From: Periplaneta americana
Lineage: Eukaryota > Arthropoda > Insecta > Blattodea > Blattidae
Assembly (NCBI RefSeq): GCF_040183065.1
Contig: NC_091132.1
Location: 160,787,602-160,851,601 of the forward strand
DNA: 64,000 nucleotides
Direction of reading: 5' to 3'
The first letter of the stretch is position 1; the number at the start of each line of letters is the position of its first letter. The position numbers were made by a program, and so were the translations under genes. This document shows positions 43,815-56,879 of the stretch, piece by piece. Under the pieces are notes generated by a model. It searched no databases and was not told the DNA's origin. It saw only the letters and a program-made list of their open reading frames with translations.

Positions 43815-44451
43815 TCACTGGATCTCAACCAAAAAGGGACTTTCGAGCAGTCAGTGGACGCAAGCCATTAAGATGAACTGTAATACAATACCTGTACGTA
43901 CACTCCGGGTAGAACTCTTGACTCAATCCGTTGCAGAAGATGTGATGAGCAAGAAACGCTTGGGTTCCTGCCATCATGGAGAATTGCTCCGAATCAACAG
44001 ACATAATATGGTTCGTTCTCTCATCGCATCGTCAATCCGTCAGAATGCTTCCTATGAGGTTTATGAGGAGGTTGGTTGCGTCTCTTCTGATGGCTCTACT
44101 AGACGTGCTGATATCATCATAATTGATCGGCGGAAGGATAAGGGTGTCATTCTTGATCCCACAATCCATTTCGAGATGCACGAGCAACAGCCAAAAGAGG
44201 TGTGTTGTGAAAAACAAGACATATATGAGCCTTGTTGTCAGCATCTTGGAGCACAATACCACATTACACATTGGACAGTTTCTGGGCTCATGTTCGGTGC
44301 CCGTGGCATGATCCCACGAGAAACTTTAAATCAACTTAAACAATTTAAAATTTCTGATTCAGCGATTGATGCCATAGGATCTCACGTGTTAAAATCATCC
44401 TTAGCTATAATTAGTAGTCATTTGTACCCAACAAACTTTTATTGTAAATGA
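43815..44451 (+). pseudogene. R2-like (restriction-like endonuclease) non-LTR retrotransposon, C-terminal fragment
   Basis: The open frame reads SQWTQAIKMNCNTIPVRTL, then GSCHHGELLRINRHNMVRSL, VYEEVGCVSSDGSTRRADII, GVILDPTIHFEM and a KQDIYEPCCQHL block. These match the C-terminus of R2-like retrotransposon proteins: a CCHC knuckle region, then the PD-(D/E)XK endonuclease with RRADI, the ILD of LDPTI and a downstream K..Y. The middle (RVELLTQSVAEDVMSKKR) is out of frame: the next frame reads SIRCRRCDEQETLG, the expected first half of the knuckle. The reverse transcriptase is absent. It starts about 550 bp after the satellite ends. Confidence 0.78.
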
Positions 44452-45194
44452 TTTCCTGTGTTGTCATATAATTTATCGTAATGTTTTCTTTTTCCTTTCA
44501 AATTGTCACGCAATTGGTTTTCATGATTATTCTTTATGAATTGATTAGTAGGCCGATCTATTGGAACCCTTATTTAGGGCGGCTTTTTTATTATTATTAT
44601 TTGTTGTTGGTAAAACTTAAGATAATTGTTATCTATGAACATTTCCATTTATTTCTTAAATTTATGTGGCACAACAATGCTCTCCCCAATGAAAACAACG
44701 ATGCTACAGAAGAGCGCGTGCTTTTCTACTTCTTCATTGGAATCTACATTAAAGCAGAATGACCTGCGGAACTTTGAGATTCATTCCTTCGGTCGTACTT
44801 TGCAAACTTTATGTAACGCCAGCAGCTATCATTCTTTCATTTGAAGACCTCAGAACAATGAGTGGGTTATCGACCAAATGTGGCATTTTCGGATTCGGAT
44901 TTTCAAACTTCCTTACTATTCCCGGCTCATTGAATCAGAATCTGTCATTGGTTCTTTCATAAACCCATTTGTAGTATTAGAAACTGAAGTTCATATACTA
45001 TGTTGTTCCAAAAATAAAGTGAATAGAAACTTTGTTTTTGCTCTCCTGAAAAGTTGCCTTTTGGTTCATAACCCACATATTGTACTGAGATCTTCAATTC
45101 ATTTGTATGGGTGACTCCGCTTTGTCATCTTAGCTGGTGGAATTCGGGAGTGGTCATTTGGTGAGATAAAATACGAAGACTGAAATTCTATTTA
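44452..45194. other. No recognised feature
   Basis: Several short open stretches (44481-45114) overlap in different frames without any family motif; treated as non-coding. Confidence 0.4.
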
Positions 45195-45940
45195 ATTACA
45201 AGAGTGGATAGACAAATAAAGCACAATAGTTTTTTGTGGCAACGTATTTCATAGATAAGCAAAATGAAATAATGCACAAGAAAACTACAGGTTTTACCTA
45301 TTCTTCCACATTAGAACCAAATCTCTCGACAAATTTCTCCCATCGTGACACCATATTCAGTACACCTCGTCCATAAACCTCCGTTTTGGGCGTATGCCAC
45401 CTGCGCACGCCTGATTTCACTTCTTCATCCGAACCGAAGCGTTGTCCTGGGAATTTCTTCATTGATCCAAAGAGGTGAAAGTCAGACGGTGCGAGGACTG
45501 GACTTTAGGATGGGCGATTGTCGCCTTAATGAAGTCTCTGACATAGGGTGATGTTGCAGCGGTCACTGGTAGGCCGGAACGTGCTTCTTCGACAGATTTC
45601 TTCGAAGAATCTGTACCACCTGAAGATGTTGCTATGGTCCAGACAATCAAGCGTCATACACCTCCAATATTTCCCTGTGGATTTCACTCTAATTTTTCGT
45701 TTTTCGCAAAGAAAAATGGCCTACAACTCGCTGCCCTTCACATGTGAACGATGGTAGAAGACGCGTCATTTTTACTCAGTAGTTACAGTTCGTTCCGTCA
45801 GAGTGACATCCGATCAAAACATTGCTGTCTGTAACGCAAGATTCAAACTAATTATCTGCAAACTTTGAACGTCCTAACCAAAATAATATTCCGTAAAATA
45901 TTTGTTGTGCTTTACTTTCCGATCTCCCCTCATATGTTAC
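45195..45940 (-). pseudogene. mariner-like element with internally deleted transposase
   Basis: On the minus strand the left end reads gaggggagatcggaaagtaa (near 45935), the N-terminal region (about 45780-45590) reads HREILEVYDA and related helix-turn-helix pieces, and the C-terminal region reads PSDFHLFGSMKKF, QRFGSDEEVKSGVRRW and SRWEKFVERFGS with frame changes. SDFHLFG.MK..L is the region after the second catalytic Asp in mariner transposases. The central domain with the catalytic residues is deleted. The right end near 45197-45225 keeps aataaagcacaa, matching the inverted left end (agtaaagcacaa). Confidence 0.75.
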
Positions 45941-46080
45941 GTGAAGTCTTCTATCAATCAGCACTACAAGGTGAGGCAGAAATATCTCCCCATTTTCAAC
46001 GGCATATAAAATAAAACATATTGACGTCAAATATGAAACGATAATATAAATTTATTCCTTATATCTAAGTAATCATATCA
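45941..46080. other. No recognised feature
   Basis: Short AT-rich spacer between the mariner and Penelope pieces. Confidence 0.35.
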
Positions 46081-46570
46081 AACATTCAAATAAATATAAT
46101 TCAACTGGGGTTTACAAACTAAAATGCAATAGTTGCCCACATTTTTACATAGGACAGACAGGAAGAACCTTTCAAACAAGATATAAAGAACACATTAAAG
46201 CTATAACCAAACCATACATCACATCAAATTACGCAGAACATAATATTATCAACAATAATCGTGACTACAATAATAGAATAATGTGGAAATTCTACACATC
46301 ACACCAAAAAATCCACAGTTAAACATCTTAGAACAATACGAAATATACAAACATTCAATAACACACCCACACAATTACAGTTCAATACCCGCACATTATT
46401 CGACATCATGATACATAGCACACAATCACCCCTCACCATAAGAGCAACACATTCTCACCCCTACAACTAACGAATGCAAATGGCAGAATGCAAAATCAAC
46501 AGGAACATCAGCAGTTCTAGGACACTGAAGATGACGCAGAACCGGCGTCGAAACGAGCTGTGTGTGTCTA
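46081..46570 (+). mobile_element. Penelope-like element fragment with GIY-YIG endonuclease
   Basis: 46101-46318 is open and reads STGVYKLKCNSCPHFYIGQT followed by GRTFQTRYKEHIKA and later IMWKFYTSHQK. GVYKL..C..C..FYIGQTGR..TR..EH is the GIY-YIG nuclease motif of Penelope-like retroelements, including the CxxC characteristic of that clade. The reverse transcriptase is missing. The 3' region to 46570 ends gacactgaagatgacgcaga accggcgtcgaaacgagctg, resembling the hammerhead-type core of Penelope pLTRs. Confidence 0.84.
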
Positions 46571-46667
46571 AGGTAATAACCTTTTTTTAAAAATTTGAAA
46601 ACTTAACGTGTCATTAAACAATTTTAAGTTTTTTATTCCTTATAGTCTGCCATTTAATCCTTCAGTT

Positions 46668-46800
46668 CAGTTCAGTTCAGTTCCGCACACACTTTCAGAT
46701 TCCACGTCAAGGATGTGTTCCTAGCAGTAAGACCATAAAATTTTGGATTGCGTCGTTTCGGAATACAGCTTCAGCACTAACACAGGAAGGTTTCAATAAC
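46668..46800 (+). pseudogene. mariner-family N-terminal HTH (DUF4817-type) fragment
   Basis: Conceptual reading FRTHFQIPRQGCVPSSKTIK, then FWIASFRNTASAL and a stop soon after. FRTHF..PR..VPS..TI..W...F...GS is the helix-turn-helix module found in insect mariner-like transposases. No catalytic region follows. It may belong to the same family as the fragment at 18400-18740. Confidence 0.6.
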
Positions 46801-47195
46801 GAATAAGGTTTCAATTAAATAATTTTTCGTATAGACTTTTTTAATTTTCCTAACTATACTGTCCCTAGGTACATAAGGGTGATGCACCTTGGGACATGAT
46901 TCAACATAAGATTAATGTAACTGATATATTATTAAGTTTATAATTATACAAAATACTGACAATATACTGTTTTATAATTATTATTAATGATAGGTTTTTG
47001 CCTTTAAATTTAATGTAATAACAATAGTGATAATATGCAAATCTAGCTTTCAGATATCTCCCTGTGAAGCAGGCTTGAAGAATACAATTTAAGTCACACA
47101 GAATTCTGTGCACTCTAAGTTGGGTTTCTTGCGCCTTTTCAGCCAATTTGAGTTGTGTGAATATAAAGGGAAGAATTGTGTCGGTGTCGAATAGT
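46801..47195. other. No recognised feature
   Basis: Contains tgtccctaggtacataaggg near 46860, a phrase with close relatives at 50306 (tgtccccaggtacatcag) and 50652, so possibly the remains of a dispersed repeat. Confidence 0.4.
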
Positions 47196-47300
47196 ACCTG
47201 GGGTAGCTTAGTCGGTAGAGAATTCGTGCGCTAAGTGAAGAGTCCCAGGATCGATACCCGGCCCCGGAAAATTTTTGCCTTGAACTTATTCAATAGTGAT
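47196..47300 (+). mobile_element. tRNA-like SINE relic, family D
   Basis: ggggtagcttagtcggtaga, B box ggatcgatacccgg, then ggaaaatttttgccttgaac and ttattcaata, like the plus arm at 8262-8352 without its partner arm. Confidence 0.62.
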
Positions 47301-48010
47301 ATTGTTGCTTAGTTTATTGCTTAGTTTAAAGTTTTAAAATAATTGTCTATATCCTTGACAAATCAATATTAGGTTTTCCAATTAAGGGAATATCATTATC
47401 CAAGGGCGTAGCCTTCAAATAACATTTTGGAAACTTATTTTCTTAGTGCCTCTTAGGCTTGAACCTTTTCTTTGATAAGGTGGAGAAGTTTGATCACAGT
47501 ATTCTCTTAAGGAAGGTAATAAATTTCTATCATACTTTGTAAACTTCAAATTCTGTTTCACAATTCTTCTTACCAATTCTACCGACAAAAAAATTTATAA
47601 TTAGTCTCTCTTTCCTGCCACGCGAATGAGAACAAAATTTCCTTCCCTCATTTATTCTAAATTCTCTCGAGCACAGTGAAATGGCATCTTCATCATTATT
47701 ATCATTAGAACTAACACATTCCTCGGCTCGTCTGCAGTTTCTTCTGAATTATCTTCTGGAAACAGAACTTGTGGCTTTAACTTACTCCGTTTCTGAACTT
47801 TATTCATCATATTTCTCTTCTTACTCAACTTTCTTTTTCTTTCTTCTATCTCGATTTTCTCTGGCGTATCTGTTAAAATGCATGCTTTCCTTTTTTAGGA
47901 TTATGTGTTTTTCTTTTCCTGGGAGGAGCATAATTTAACTTTGCCTGTGTTTGTCTCTTGATTTTTAATTTCCTACATGGCATTTCCACGGAAGCTGAAA
48001 CCCCATGAAA
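47301..48010. other. No recognised feature
   Basis: A Ser/Leu/Phe-rich open stretch at 47681-47938 looks compositional. Nothing else identified. Confidence 0.4.
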
Positions 48011-48018
48011 GTCATTAC

Positions 48019-50214
<2,196 letters not shown>

Positions 50215-50222
50215 GTCATTAC

Positions 50223-51082
50223 TAACTACTGTTTTGGATTACTTATTATAAGAGTAATTTCTTTACAAAAAATTTAAAATATAACGAGGTCCACCTGACA
50301 ACAGTTGTCCCCAGGTACATCAGAAACCAGTAAAATAAATCTCAGCAAGTTTTTCAAGACCGAGATTAGGTAAACAAGCCAGTAAGCACATGCATTCGTG
50401 TCTAAACATATAAATTAAAATTTTTAATCGTGTATGTAAAGAATTAATTGAAATATTTAATTAATTTAAAAATTAGTTATCTTTTAGTTCCAAAAACTTA
50501 CTTTTTATATAAAATCTCTCCAAGTTGCTTCAAGAAAAAGTAAATCGTTCACACAATAGCCGAATGATGAAATTAGAATGGCCAACTGCTGAAACAAAAA
50601 TCCCAGCACATAACCTTGAAATAAACCAAGTGTCCCCAGGTACAACTTGTCCCTAGGTACATCAGCTTTTCCTACATATCAAATCATCGGCATACAATAA
50701 TCGTGGTATATTGATGTTACTAGTTAGTGGTGCATGCGTATTATTGAACATGCCCAGAGTATATAATTACCTGCACATATCTTATTGTGTATTTTTATTT
50801 CAGTTTTTGTTAATTTTGTGAAATTTTGTTTTACTGTGATTTTACCTATTACAGTGAATACTAATTATCAATGCGTTTCCCTTTTATCAAATTTGTCAGG
50901 ATAAAAGAAAAGAATGTCTAGTTTTTCTATTCAACCAGAGGCCCTTGCAAAAGGAATAGGTATTAAATTCAACATGCGATCCTGTTCACCCAACCTTTGG
51001 ATTGAATAGAACCACAGACTATAAAATATATAATGGGTAAATAAATAAGTTAAATATGTTTACAATAGGATACTCTGCCTAA
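50223..51082. other. No recognised feature
   Basis: AT-rich. Two phrases of the type tgtccccaggtacatcag (50306, 50652) match 46860. Confidence 0.4.
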
Positions 51083-51095
51083 AGACGAATGTATG

Positions 51096-51129
<34 letters not shown>

Positions 51130-51180
51130 TGTATGTATGTATGTATGTATGTATGTATGTATGTATGTATGTATGTATGT
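51083..51180. repeat. (ATGT)n microsatellite
   Basis: About 24 tetranucleotides ending at tgtattcacactgc; probably grown from the 3' end of the minus-strand LINE that follows. Confidence 0.93.
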
Positions 51181-51289
51181 ATTCACACTGCAAATGGGTA
51201 AATACCTAGTGGTAGTGGTAACTAATTACACTCAATAATGACAATTAATATAATACAATTAATAATAATAGTAATAATAATAAAATTGA

Positions 51290-51300
<11 letters not shown>
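51181..51300 (-). repeat. Short repeat, also inserted in the zinc-finger exon at 53264
   Basis: tattcacactgcaaatgggt, then gtggtaactaattacactca and caataatgacaat, leading into AAT repeats. The same string occurs at 53270-53360. It may be the 3' end of the LINE at 51300-52262 or a small independent element. Confidence 0.65.
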
Positions 51301-51322
<22 letters not shown>

Positions 51323-51380
51323 ATACTAATAATAATTTTTATTAATAGTAGTAATAGTAGTGGTAGTTGTAGTAGTAGTG

Positions 51381-51413
<33 letters not shown>

Positions 51414-51424
51414 ATAATAATAGT
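51255..51424. repeat. Compound AAT/AGT microsatellite
   Basis: Trinucleotide runs with variants (taataa, tagtag). Frames through it give low-complexity Leu/Ile peptides. Confidence 0.9.
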
Positions 51425-52262
51425 GAGCATCCCAAATTAAATGAAGGACGGTCACTTAAAATAACATTTAAAGTAATTCTAATTTGTATCTTAACCCTAT
51501 GTTTGTTCAAACTAAAACCACGAGTATATGTTCATACCTGCACAAGTACCTTTCAGCACTACACTCATTTCGCTCTCAACTCACTCACTGCACTGTAACT
51601 GCGACACATTTCACTGATACTATCCTGATTTCACTAACACTTCAAAAACATTTCGCTGTTCAAATACTTTGCATTATCACTAAAAACTATAAAACTTCAC
51701 TGACATAAACACACTTAAATGACACAACACACTTCTTCACTGATACAACACTTCAAATAACAAAACAATGACAGCCTTTAAGTAGTGTGTATATTATACT
51801 ACCGTCTATTAATAAAGTCCTAAAGCCTATTTTAACTACATTTTTGGTTATTGGTAAAGCCTTTAGAAAGTCTGCAGGTAAAGCATTCCCGTTCCTGATA
51901 GTACGATTGAAAAAATAAAACTTTCCAGTGTCCATCCTCTGTCCCCTTTCCCTCAATTTATATGGGTGGTCGTTCCTTGAAGAGTCATTTGGCGGTTGTA
52001 ACCTATTCTTTATTTCTCTCCAGGCAAGCTCACCTCTGTATGTTTTGAACATTGCGCATAATCGAATTCGCGTTCTCCTGTCCTTGAGTGTGTCCCATTT
52101 TAATGGTGAATTTTTAAGACAACGCTTGAGAGCCCATTTTTTAATCTATTCCAATGTCTTAATATGTTCTGATCTGTAAGGATCCCAACATGCAGCACCA
52201 TATTCCATTTCTAGATTACATGATTTGATTATGACTGAATTTTTTCCTCTATAGCTTTTCCT
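51425..52262 (-). mobile_element. LINE C-terminal fragment (Jockey/CR1-type)
   Basis: The minus strand from 52262 reads IKSCNLEMEYGAACWDPYRS, WALKRCLKNSPLKWDTLKDR and RRTRIRLCAMFKTYRGELA, then REIKNRLQPPND and NRTIRNGNALPADFLKALP, the tail of a LINE polyprotein (LEYAA.VWDP and NSLP/NALP blocks). It lies between the satellite-side repeats and the zinc-finger exon, ending about 95 bp before the exon's acceptor. Confidence 0.8.
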
Positions 52263-52360
52263 GTGGTAAATGTGAGAAGTTTGATATTGATCCTATTCAC
52301 CTCATTTTACTGTACGTAATGTGACTGTTTTTGTAGACTGATTGTATATTTTTACTACAG

Positions 52361-53261
52361 TTTTCCAGACACATATGCCACCACTGTAATACAAGAGTAC
52401 GCAGGTTACGAAGCGGAAGAACACGTGGCTATTTGTCAGGCTGCAGAACATTCTGTTTCCTCGGAGAAAATGTTGAGGCCTCATACAGATGAAAAGCGAT
52501 TCAAATGTGGTATCTGTGAAAAGAGTTTCTCGTATTCGACTAGTTTGAAAAGACATGTCTTGAAGCACACAGGCGAGAAACCTTTCAAATGCGAGATCTG
52601 TGGCAAGTGCTTCGTTGAATACAGACATTTGAAATGTCATACACGACTGCACACTGGCGAAAAACCATTCAAATGCGATGTCTGTGGACACTGTTTCTCA
52701 CAGTCTGGTTCGCTAACAACCCATCAACGCCTTCATAGAGGCGAAAGACGATTCAAGTGCGATATATGTGGAAAATGTTTCCTTCAACATGGTGGTCTAA
52801 AACGCCATACGCGAATACATACGGGCGACAAGCCATTCAAATGCGATCTTTGTGGAATATGTTTCTCGGATTCTTGTAATTTGAAATGCCATAAACGCTT
52901 GCATACAGGAGAGAAACCATTCAAATGCGAAATTTGTGGAAAGTGTTTCCCGCAGGCTGGTTCCTTAATAACTCACAAACGTAGTCATTCAGGCGAGAAA
53001 CCATTCAAATGCGATGTATGTGCTAAGTGTTTTTCGTTTTCTGGAAATCTAAAAAGCCATATGCGCTTGCATACAGGAGAGAAACCATTCAAGTGCGATG
53101 TTTGTGGAAAGTGTTTTTCGCAATCTTACTCTCTGATGATCCATCAACGCCGTCACACTCGCGAGAAACCATTCAAATGCGATATTTGTGGAAAGTGTTT
53201 CTTGTTTCCTGGTAATCTAAAAAGACATACACGTCTGCACACAGCAGAGAAACCATTCTAA
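52361..53261 (+). CDS. C2H2 zinc-finger protein, second terminal exon (nine fingers)
   Basis: The acceptor ttttactacag ends at 52360. From the next base the frame reads S/FPDTYATTVIQEYAGYEAEE, then HVAICQAAEHSVSSEK, with no ATG before the fingers region, so it needs an upstream spliced exon. Nine canonical C-x2-C-x12-H-x3-H fingers follow (first CGICEKSFSYSTSLKRH, last CDICGKCFLFPGNLKRH) with TGEKPFKC linkers. The first residues and phase equal those of the exon at 32604. The stop (taa at 53259) falls exactly where a tenth finger should begin and is followed by a repeat insertion. Probably DNA-binding; target unknown. Confidence 0.83.
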
Positions 53262-53360
53262 TGTATATATGTATTCACACTGCAAATGGGTATATACACG
53301 GTGACAGTGGTAACTAACTATACTCAATAATGGCAATAATAAACACAACTAATAAAAAGC

Positions 53361-53411
<51 letters not shown>
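53262..53411 (+). mobile_element. Short repeat insertion interrupting the zinc-finger array
   Basis: tattcacactgcaaatgggt to an (AAT)n run ending near 53411, copy of 51181-51300. Finger-like coding resumes right after it (VCEKRFLQLWHYGD), so the insertion lies inside what was finger 10. Confidence 0.7.
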
Positions 53412-53417
<6 letters not shown>

Positions 53418-53460
53418 GTGAAAAACGTTTCTTGCAGTTATGGCATTATGGGGACACCAT
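53412..53460 (+). pseudogene. Severed remnant of finger 10
   Basis: gagtctgtgaaaaacgtttc reads VCEKRF in the zinc-finger register, followed by LQLWHYGDT. The second Cys and the start of the helix remain, but the His pair is gone or frameshifted. Confidence 0.6.
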
Positions 53461-53689
53461 AGATACTGAAAATGATTAAATTTTCTAGAAAGTTAATACT
53501 ACTTTAGAATGTATATTTTAATACCTGCGGTCCTTTTCACACTGGGACACAGGTGATTGCAGGGAATACTCTTGGGTCATAGGTGTCGAACATAGCTAGT
53601 ATTGCCAACTGATTAGTTAGCAGCTTCTGATAAAACAGTTTGTGATTAGTTAGTGAAAGTGAATCGAGAGAGGATCTTTTGTTACTGCT

Positions 53690-53965
53690 ATTAAACAAGA
53701 AGAGGATGAAGAAAAAATGTTGATTACCCATACATTCACTGCTACGTGATCGGCTGGAGAAAGGGAAGCAAACAAGTATTACACTCTGTATGAGGACCAA
53801 ACACAAGATGACAGGATATTTTTTCAGTACTTCCGAATGTCACAAACTTCATTTGGTGAACTACTAGAAAAATAATAAAGAGGATATCACAGGAATGGAC
53901 ACGATACTAAGGAAAGCTATCTCACCAGATGAAAAACTTTCTCTTACCTTACGGTACTGTAATTT
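53690..53965 (+). pseudogene. PIF/Harbinger transposase N-terminal fragment
   Basis: Conceptual reading WLPIHSLLRDRLEKGKQ, TLYEDQTQDDRIFFQYF, RMSQTSFGELLEK, stop, then LRKAISPDEKLSLTLRY. The motifs (L..D...F..YFRMS...F..LL and AIS..EKL..TLRYLA) are those of HARBI1-like nucleases. Two frame breaks and loss of the catalytic domain make it inactive. Confidence 0.75.
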
Positions 53966-54395
53966 TATTTTCTTTTATTTTGAGCATATTTGACAGATTT
54001 TAACTGGTAGTATTAATTATATTTTTTAAAAATATTACGAAAATGTCATTGATAAGTTCATCGCTGCACTTCATGTACTGTTGGAAAGTATAACAAAGAT
54101 TACTAGACATTTTACGTGAACACTTGTGGTTCCTACATGTCAATATTTAATTTCAGTTTCTTATTTCTATCATTATATTTGTGGTGTGTATACTCATAGT
54201 TCATTGCTAAATGTGACGTATTGTTAAATGAACTACTCAGAAACAAAGGGATACAAGTGATGTTCAGTAGGTTTTGAGACAAATGACTTTGAAATTGAAA
54301 AGGAAATTTAAAAATCTGTTACAGGATTTGTTACTGTAAATTATAGTTGTATATGTTGATAACCACATTTTTTTAACTTTTAAATAGAAATACTT
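53966..54395. other. No recognised feature
   Basis: AT-rich sequence, no signal. Confidence 0.4.
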
Positions 54396-55125
54396 CATCA
54401 TCATCATTATCATCATCATCATCATCCTTGCATGTATTGGGCTAGTGACCCATCATGGTCACTTGCCAACGCTTGAACAGTCTGCCCAAGAATCTCTTGT
54501 CCACAGGATGGTAATTTAAAATTTGGCGTGGAATTCTAGAACGAGGCATTCTGATGACGTGATCTCCAGTTTTGTCTGTATTTCTGTAGGTATTCCATAA
54601 TGGTTCAATCTTCAGTTCTTTCATAATGTCAAAATTTCTAATGTGATCCATTCTCGTGTATCCCGCTGTACGACGCATAAATCTCATTTCTGCCGCCATT
54701 AATCTTTGTGAATCAATATTACGAATCGTCCAAGCTTCACTACCAAAACAGAGTATAGGTCTGGCCAATGTTTTATAAATTCTGGTGCGCGTGTGTTTTT
54801 GTACTAGGGTTGGTTTGAATATCTGATTACTTATTCCCATTGCTCTGTTGAATTTAATAATTTTCTCATTCAAATATTTTTCTTCCTCATATAAAATTTG
54901 GAAACCGAAATAACTAAAATTTTTAACTTGTTCGATGATCTTATTATTCATGCAAATTTTGCTACGAACTGGTTCCTTTCTTCAAAGAGCCAACACTTTA
55001 GGTTTGTCAGTTGAAATTTCCATATTGAAACTTTCCACCATTTGATTAAAGTTGTAAATGATCTTCTGAAGTTGCCATAAACAGAATATCATCAGCAAAT
55101 AATAAGGTATCTATTACATAGAAAT
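54396..55125 (-). mobile_element. RTE-like LINE C-terminal fragment, second family
   Basis: Minus strand: LLFADDILFMATSEDHL (reverse transcriptase ADD box, near 55115), a broken stretch, then open 54951-54442 with VKNFSYFGFQI, RIYKTLARPILCFGSEAWTI, RMDHIRNFDIMKELKIEPLW and FLGRLFKRW. The 3' tail on that strand is (GAT)n (54397-54425). This is the same general polyprotein plan as the other RTE-like copies but a different family. Inactive. Confidence 0.82.
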
Positions 55126-55389
55126 TATCTATTGTAAAACAGTTTAGGAAAATTGGGTCCTAAAGTCACTTTTACTATTTTGCCACGAAAATATTTTTTG
55201 TGGAGAAATAATATAACTGCAAGAGTTTTCAGTATTTATATATTATTTAAATGAAGAAGAAGAACATTCCTTACAACATTGAAACATTTCTGTCTTAACA
55301 GCATTTGAGCTTTCTTATTTTCATATTATGACATAAAATGTGTCTATATAACCGAAAGAAGTGGGTTAAGAATATTTTACATTTCCAAT
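55126..55389. other. No recognised feature
   Basis: AT-rich sequence with no defensible signal. Confidence 0.35.
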
Positions 55390-55660
55390 AAAATTCAGCC
55401 TTAGTCGCTGTCCATTACGTCACTAGCCTCATCTGAATAAGACACAGCTCTCTCTCTGCTGCAACATTTGTGTCTGTGATGAAGTGCTTCTGTAGGCCTC
55501 CTACCGCGAGTATTCCTTGAACATTCTCTTCCGTGCCCTCTTCCACATCCACCTCATGCAGCCCTTATTATAGACCCCTCCTCATGCTTCACGTCATCAA
55601 AGGAAGAGTGGTGTATGGGTGGGATGAATTTCTGTAGCTGTTGCAATTTTCTCCACTTAA
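55390..55660 (-). pseudogene. Unidentified coding-like remnant
   Basis: Minus strand reads KLQQLQKFIPPIHHSSFDDV, KHEEGSIIRAA, then an Arg/Gly-rich stretch and AVSYSDEASDVMDSD before a stop. An acidic SD-rich end after a basic stretch looks protein-like and may be the end of a transposon protein. I do not recognise the family. Confidence 0.35.
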
Positions 55661-56025
55661 CAAAATTTATCTTTATTGGATCATCGTATAGTTGGTCCAG
55701 ATCAATGTGTGCAGGCCTTCCACGAAGATATTTCGAGAAGTCAGCACTGCAATACTTATATAACCTCTCTCCATTATGGCAAATGATTTAGTCAAAAACA
55801 GAAGAAAGGCAACAACAATATGTAAACAATGCTCTTGTATTGTAACGTGTAAAAAACTGGGCAAGAAATAAGTAGTTATTGTAAAAACCCCACAACTAAC
55901 ATCACATATGATGTTTTCCAAATAAACTAGTCTGCCACACTAGCTTACAGCAGCACTGTCGCACCCAACAGCTGATTTCAGTCACAGGCGGTTCAATGTT
56001 TTGTTCTGTCTATTGCTGGTGAAGC
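55661..56025. other. No recognised feature
   Basis: The minus-strand open stretch 55673-55921 has no known motif. Confidence 0.35.
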
Positions 56026-56032
56026 ATTTCCC

Positions 56033-56776
56033 CAGCGAATAGGGATTATAAAGAATGGACACTGAGCGAATTTTCCTGTGTTTTGTTTCTCTGTGCGCCA
56101 GCGTTTAGTTCCACTTTCAAGTCGTAGAGGTTAGTGTAATCGAGCTTACGCTAAGATAATAAATGAGAATAGAGTTAAAACACAGGATCCAAACATCGCC
56201 TACTTTATTGCATAATCCAGTAACGCTTTGCTTCAAATAAATTCAAGTTAACGGCTTTTCCTTATTTCTCAGTGACAAACTAGTTGTAATAATAATATAT
56301 TATATTTCAGATATAATAAATTATATTATAAAATAATATAATATATTATAAAATTAAGTATCGAATTCGTTTAATATTTGTATATAATATAATATAGGTA
56401 TATGGTTTTACTTCTCGTAAGAGTTTCGTTTTTCCATTTTCAGCGCTATCACATCATTATATATTTTAATTGTTGTTGGGGTCAACGTCTCAACTCTCAT
56501 TATAAAGGAACTTTAGAGTCTAGACATTACAGTTAATGACGGATTTATTATTTTATGGATCCAATTTATTTTATTTGAGACATAATGTACCTAGATGTAT
56601 TAATTGTATGTGTTATATTTCCACTGTGTCGACTGCTAGCTGGTGTGATGTCAGCGCCAACTCTAGGGAGAAAGCAGAATCTCACGCTTTAGCTGGCTTG
56701 AAGGTCATTGAAATCAGTCCAGCTACATCTAAGGTACCGACGCGAACTGTCCATTCTTTATAATCCCTATTCGCTG
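56033..56776. mobile_element. Non-autonomous DNA transposon, 744 bp, with 7-bp flanking duplication
   Basis: Inverted termini cagcgaatagggattataaa, continuing gaatggaca, at 56033 and the exact inverse ending at 56776 (about 29 bp perfect). Flanks are atttccc at 56026-56032 and 56777-56783. CAG-starting TIRs suggest hAT, though 7 bp rather than 8 is unusual. Interior is AT-rich and non-coding; the open stretch 56536-56763 runs into the terminus. Confidence 0.83.
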
Positions 56777-56879
56777 ATTTCCCTTGCTATTATTATCTGT
56801 TTTTTTTTTTAGTATTTTGTTACAAGATGGTTAATTCAAGTAATGAAAATGTTGCTAATGAGGATTATTGAGAACTCGT

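Noticed and set aside
43795..44451. Complete host gene of 218 aa
   Set aside because: The sequence is the C-terminal endonuclease of an R2-like retrotransposon with its zinc knuckle out of frame.
47681..47938. Ser/Leu/Phe-rich 85-codon frame as a membrane protein
   Set aside because: Composition only; no signal peptide pattern, neighbour or motif.
51310..51510. Leu-rich 66-codon frame
   Set aside because: Trinucleotide repeat translated on the minus strand.
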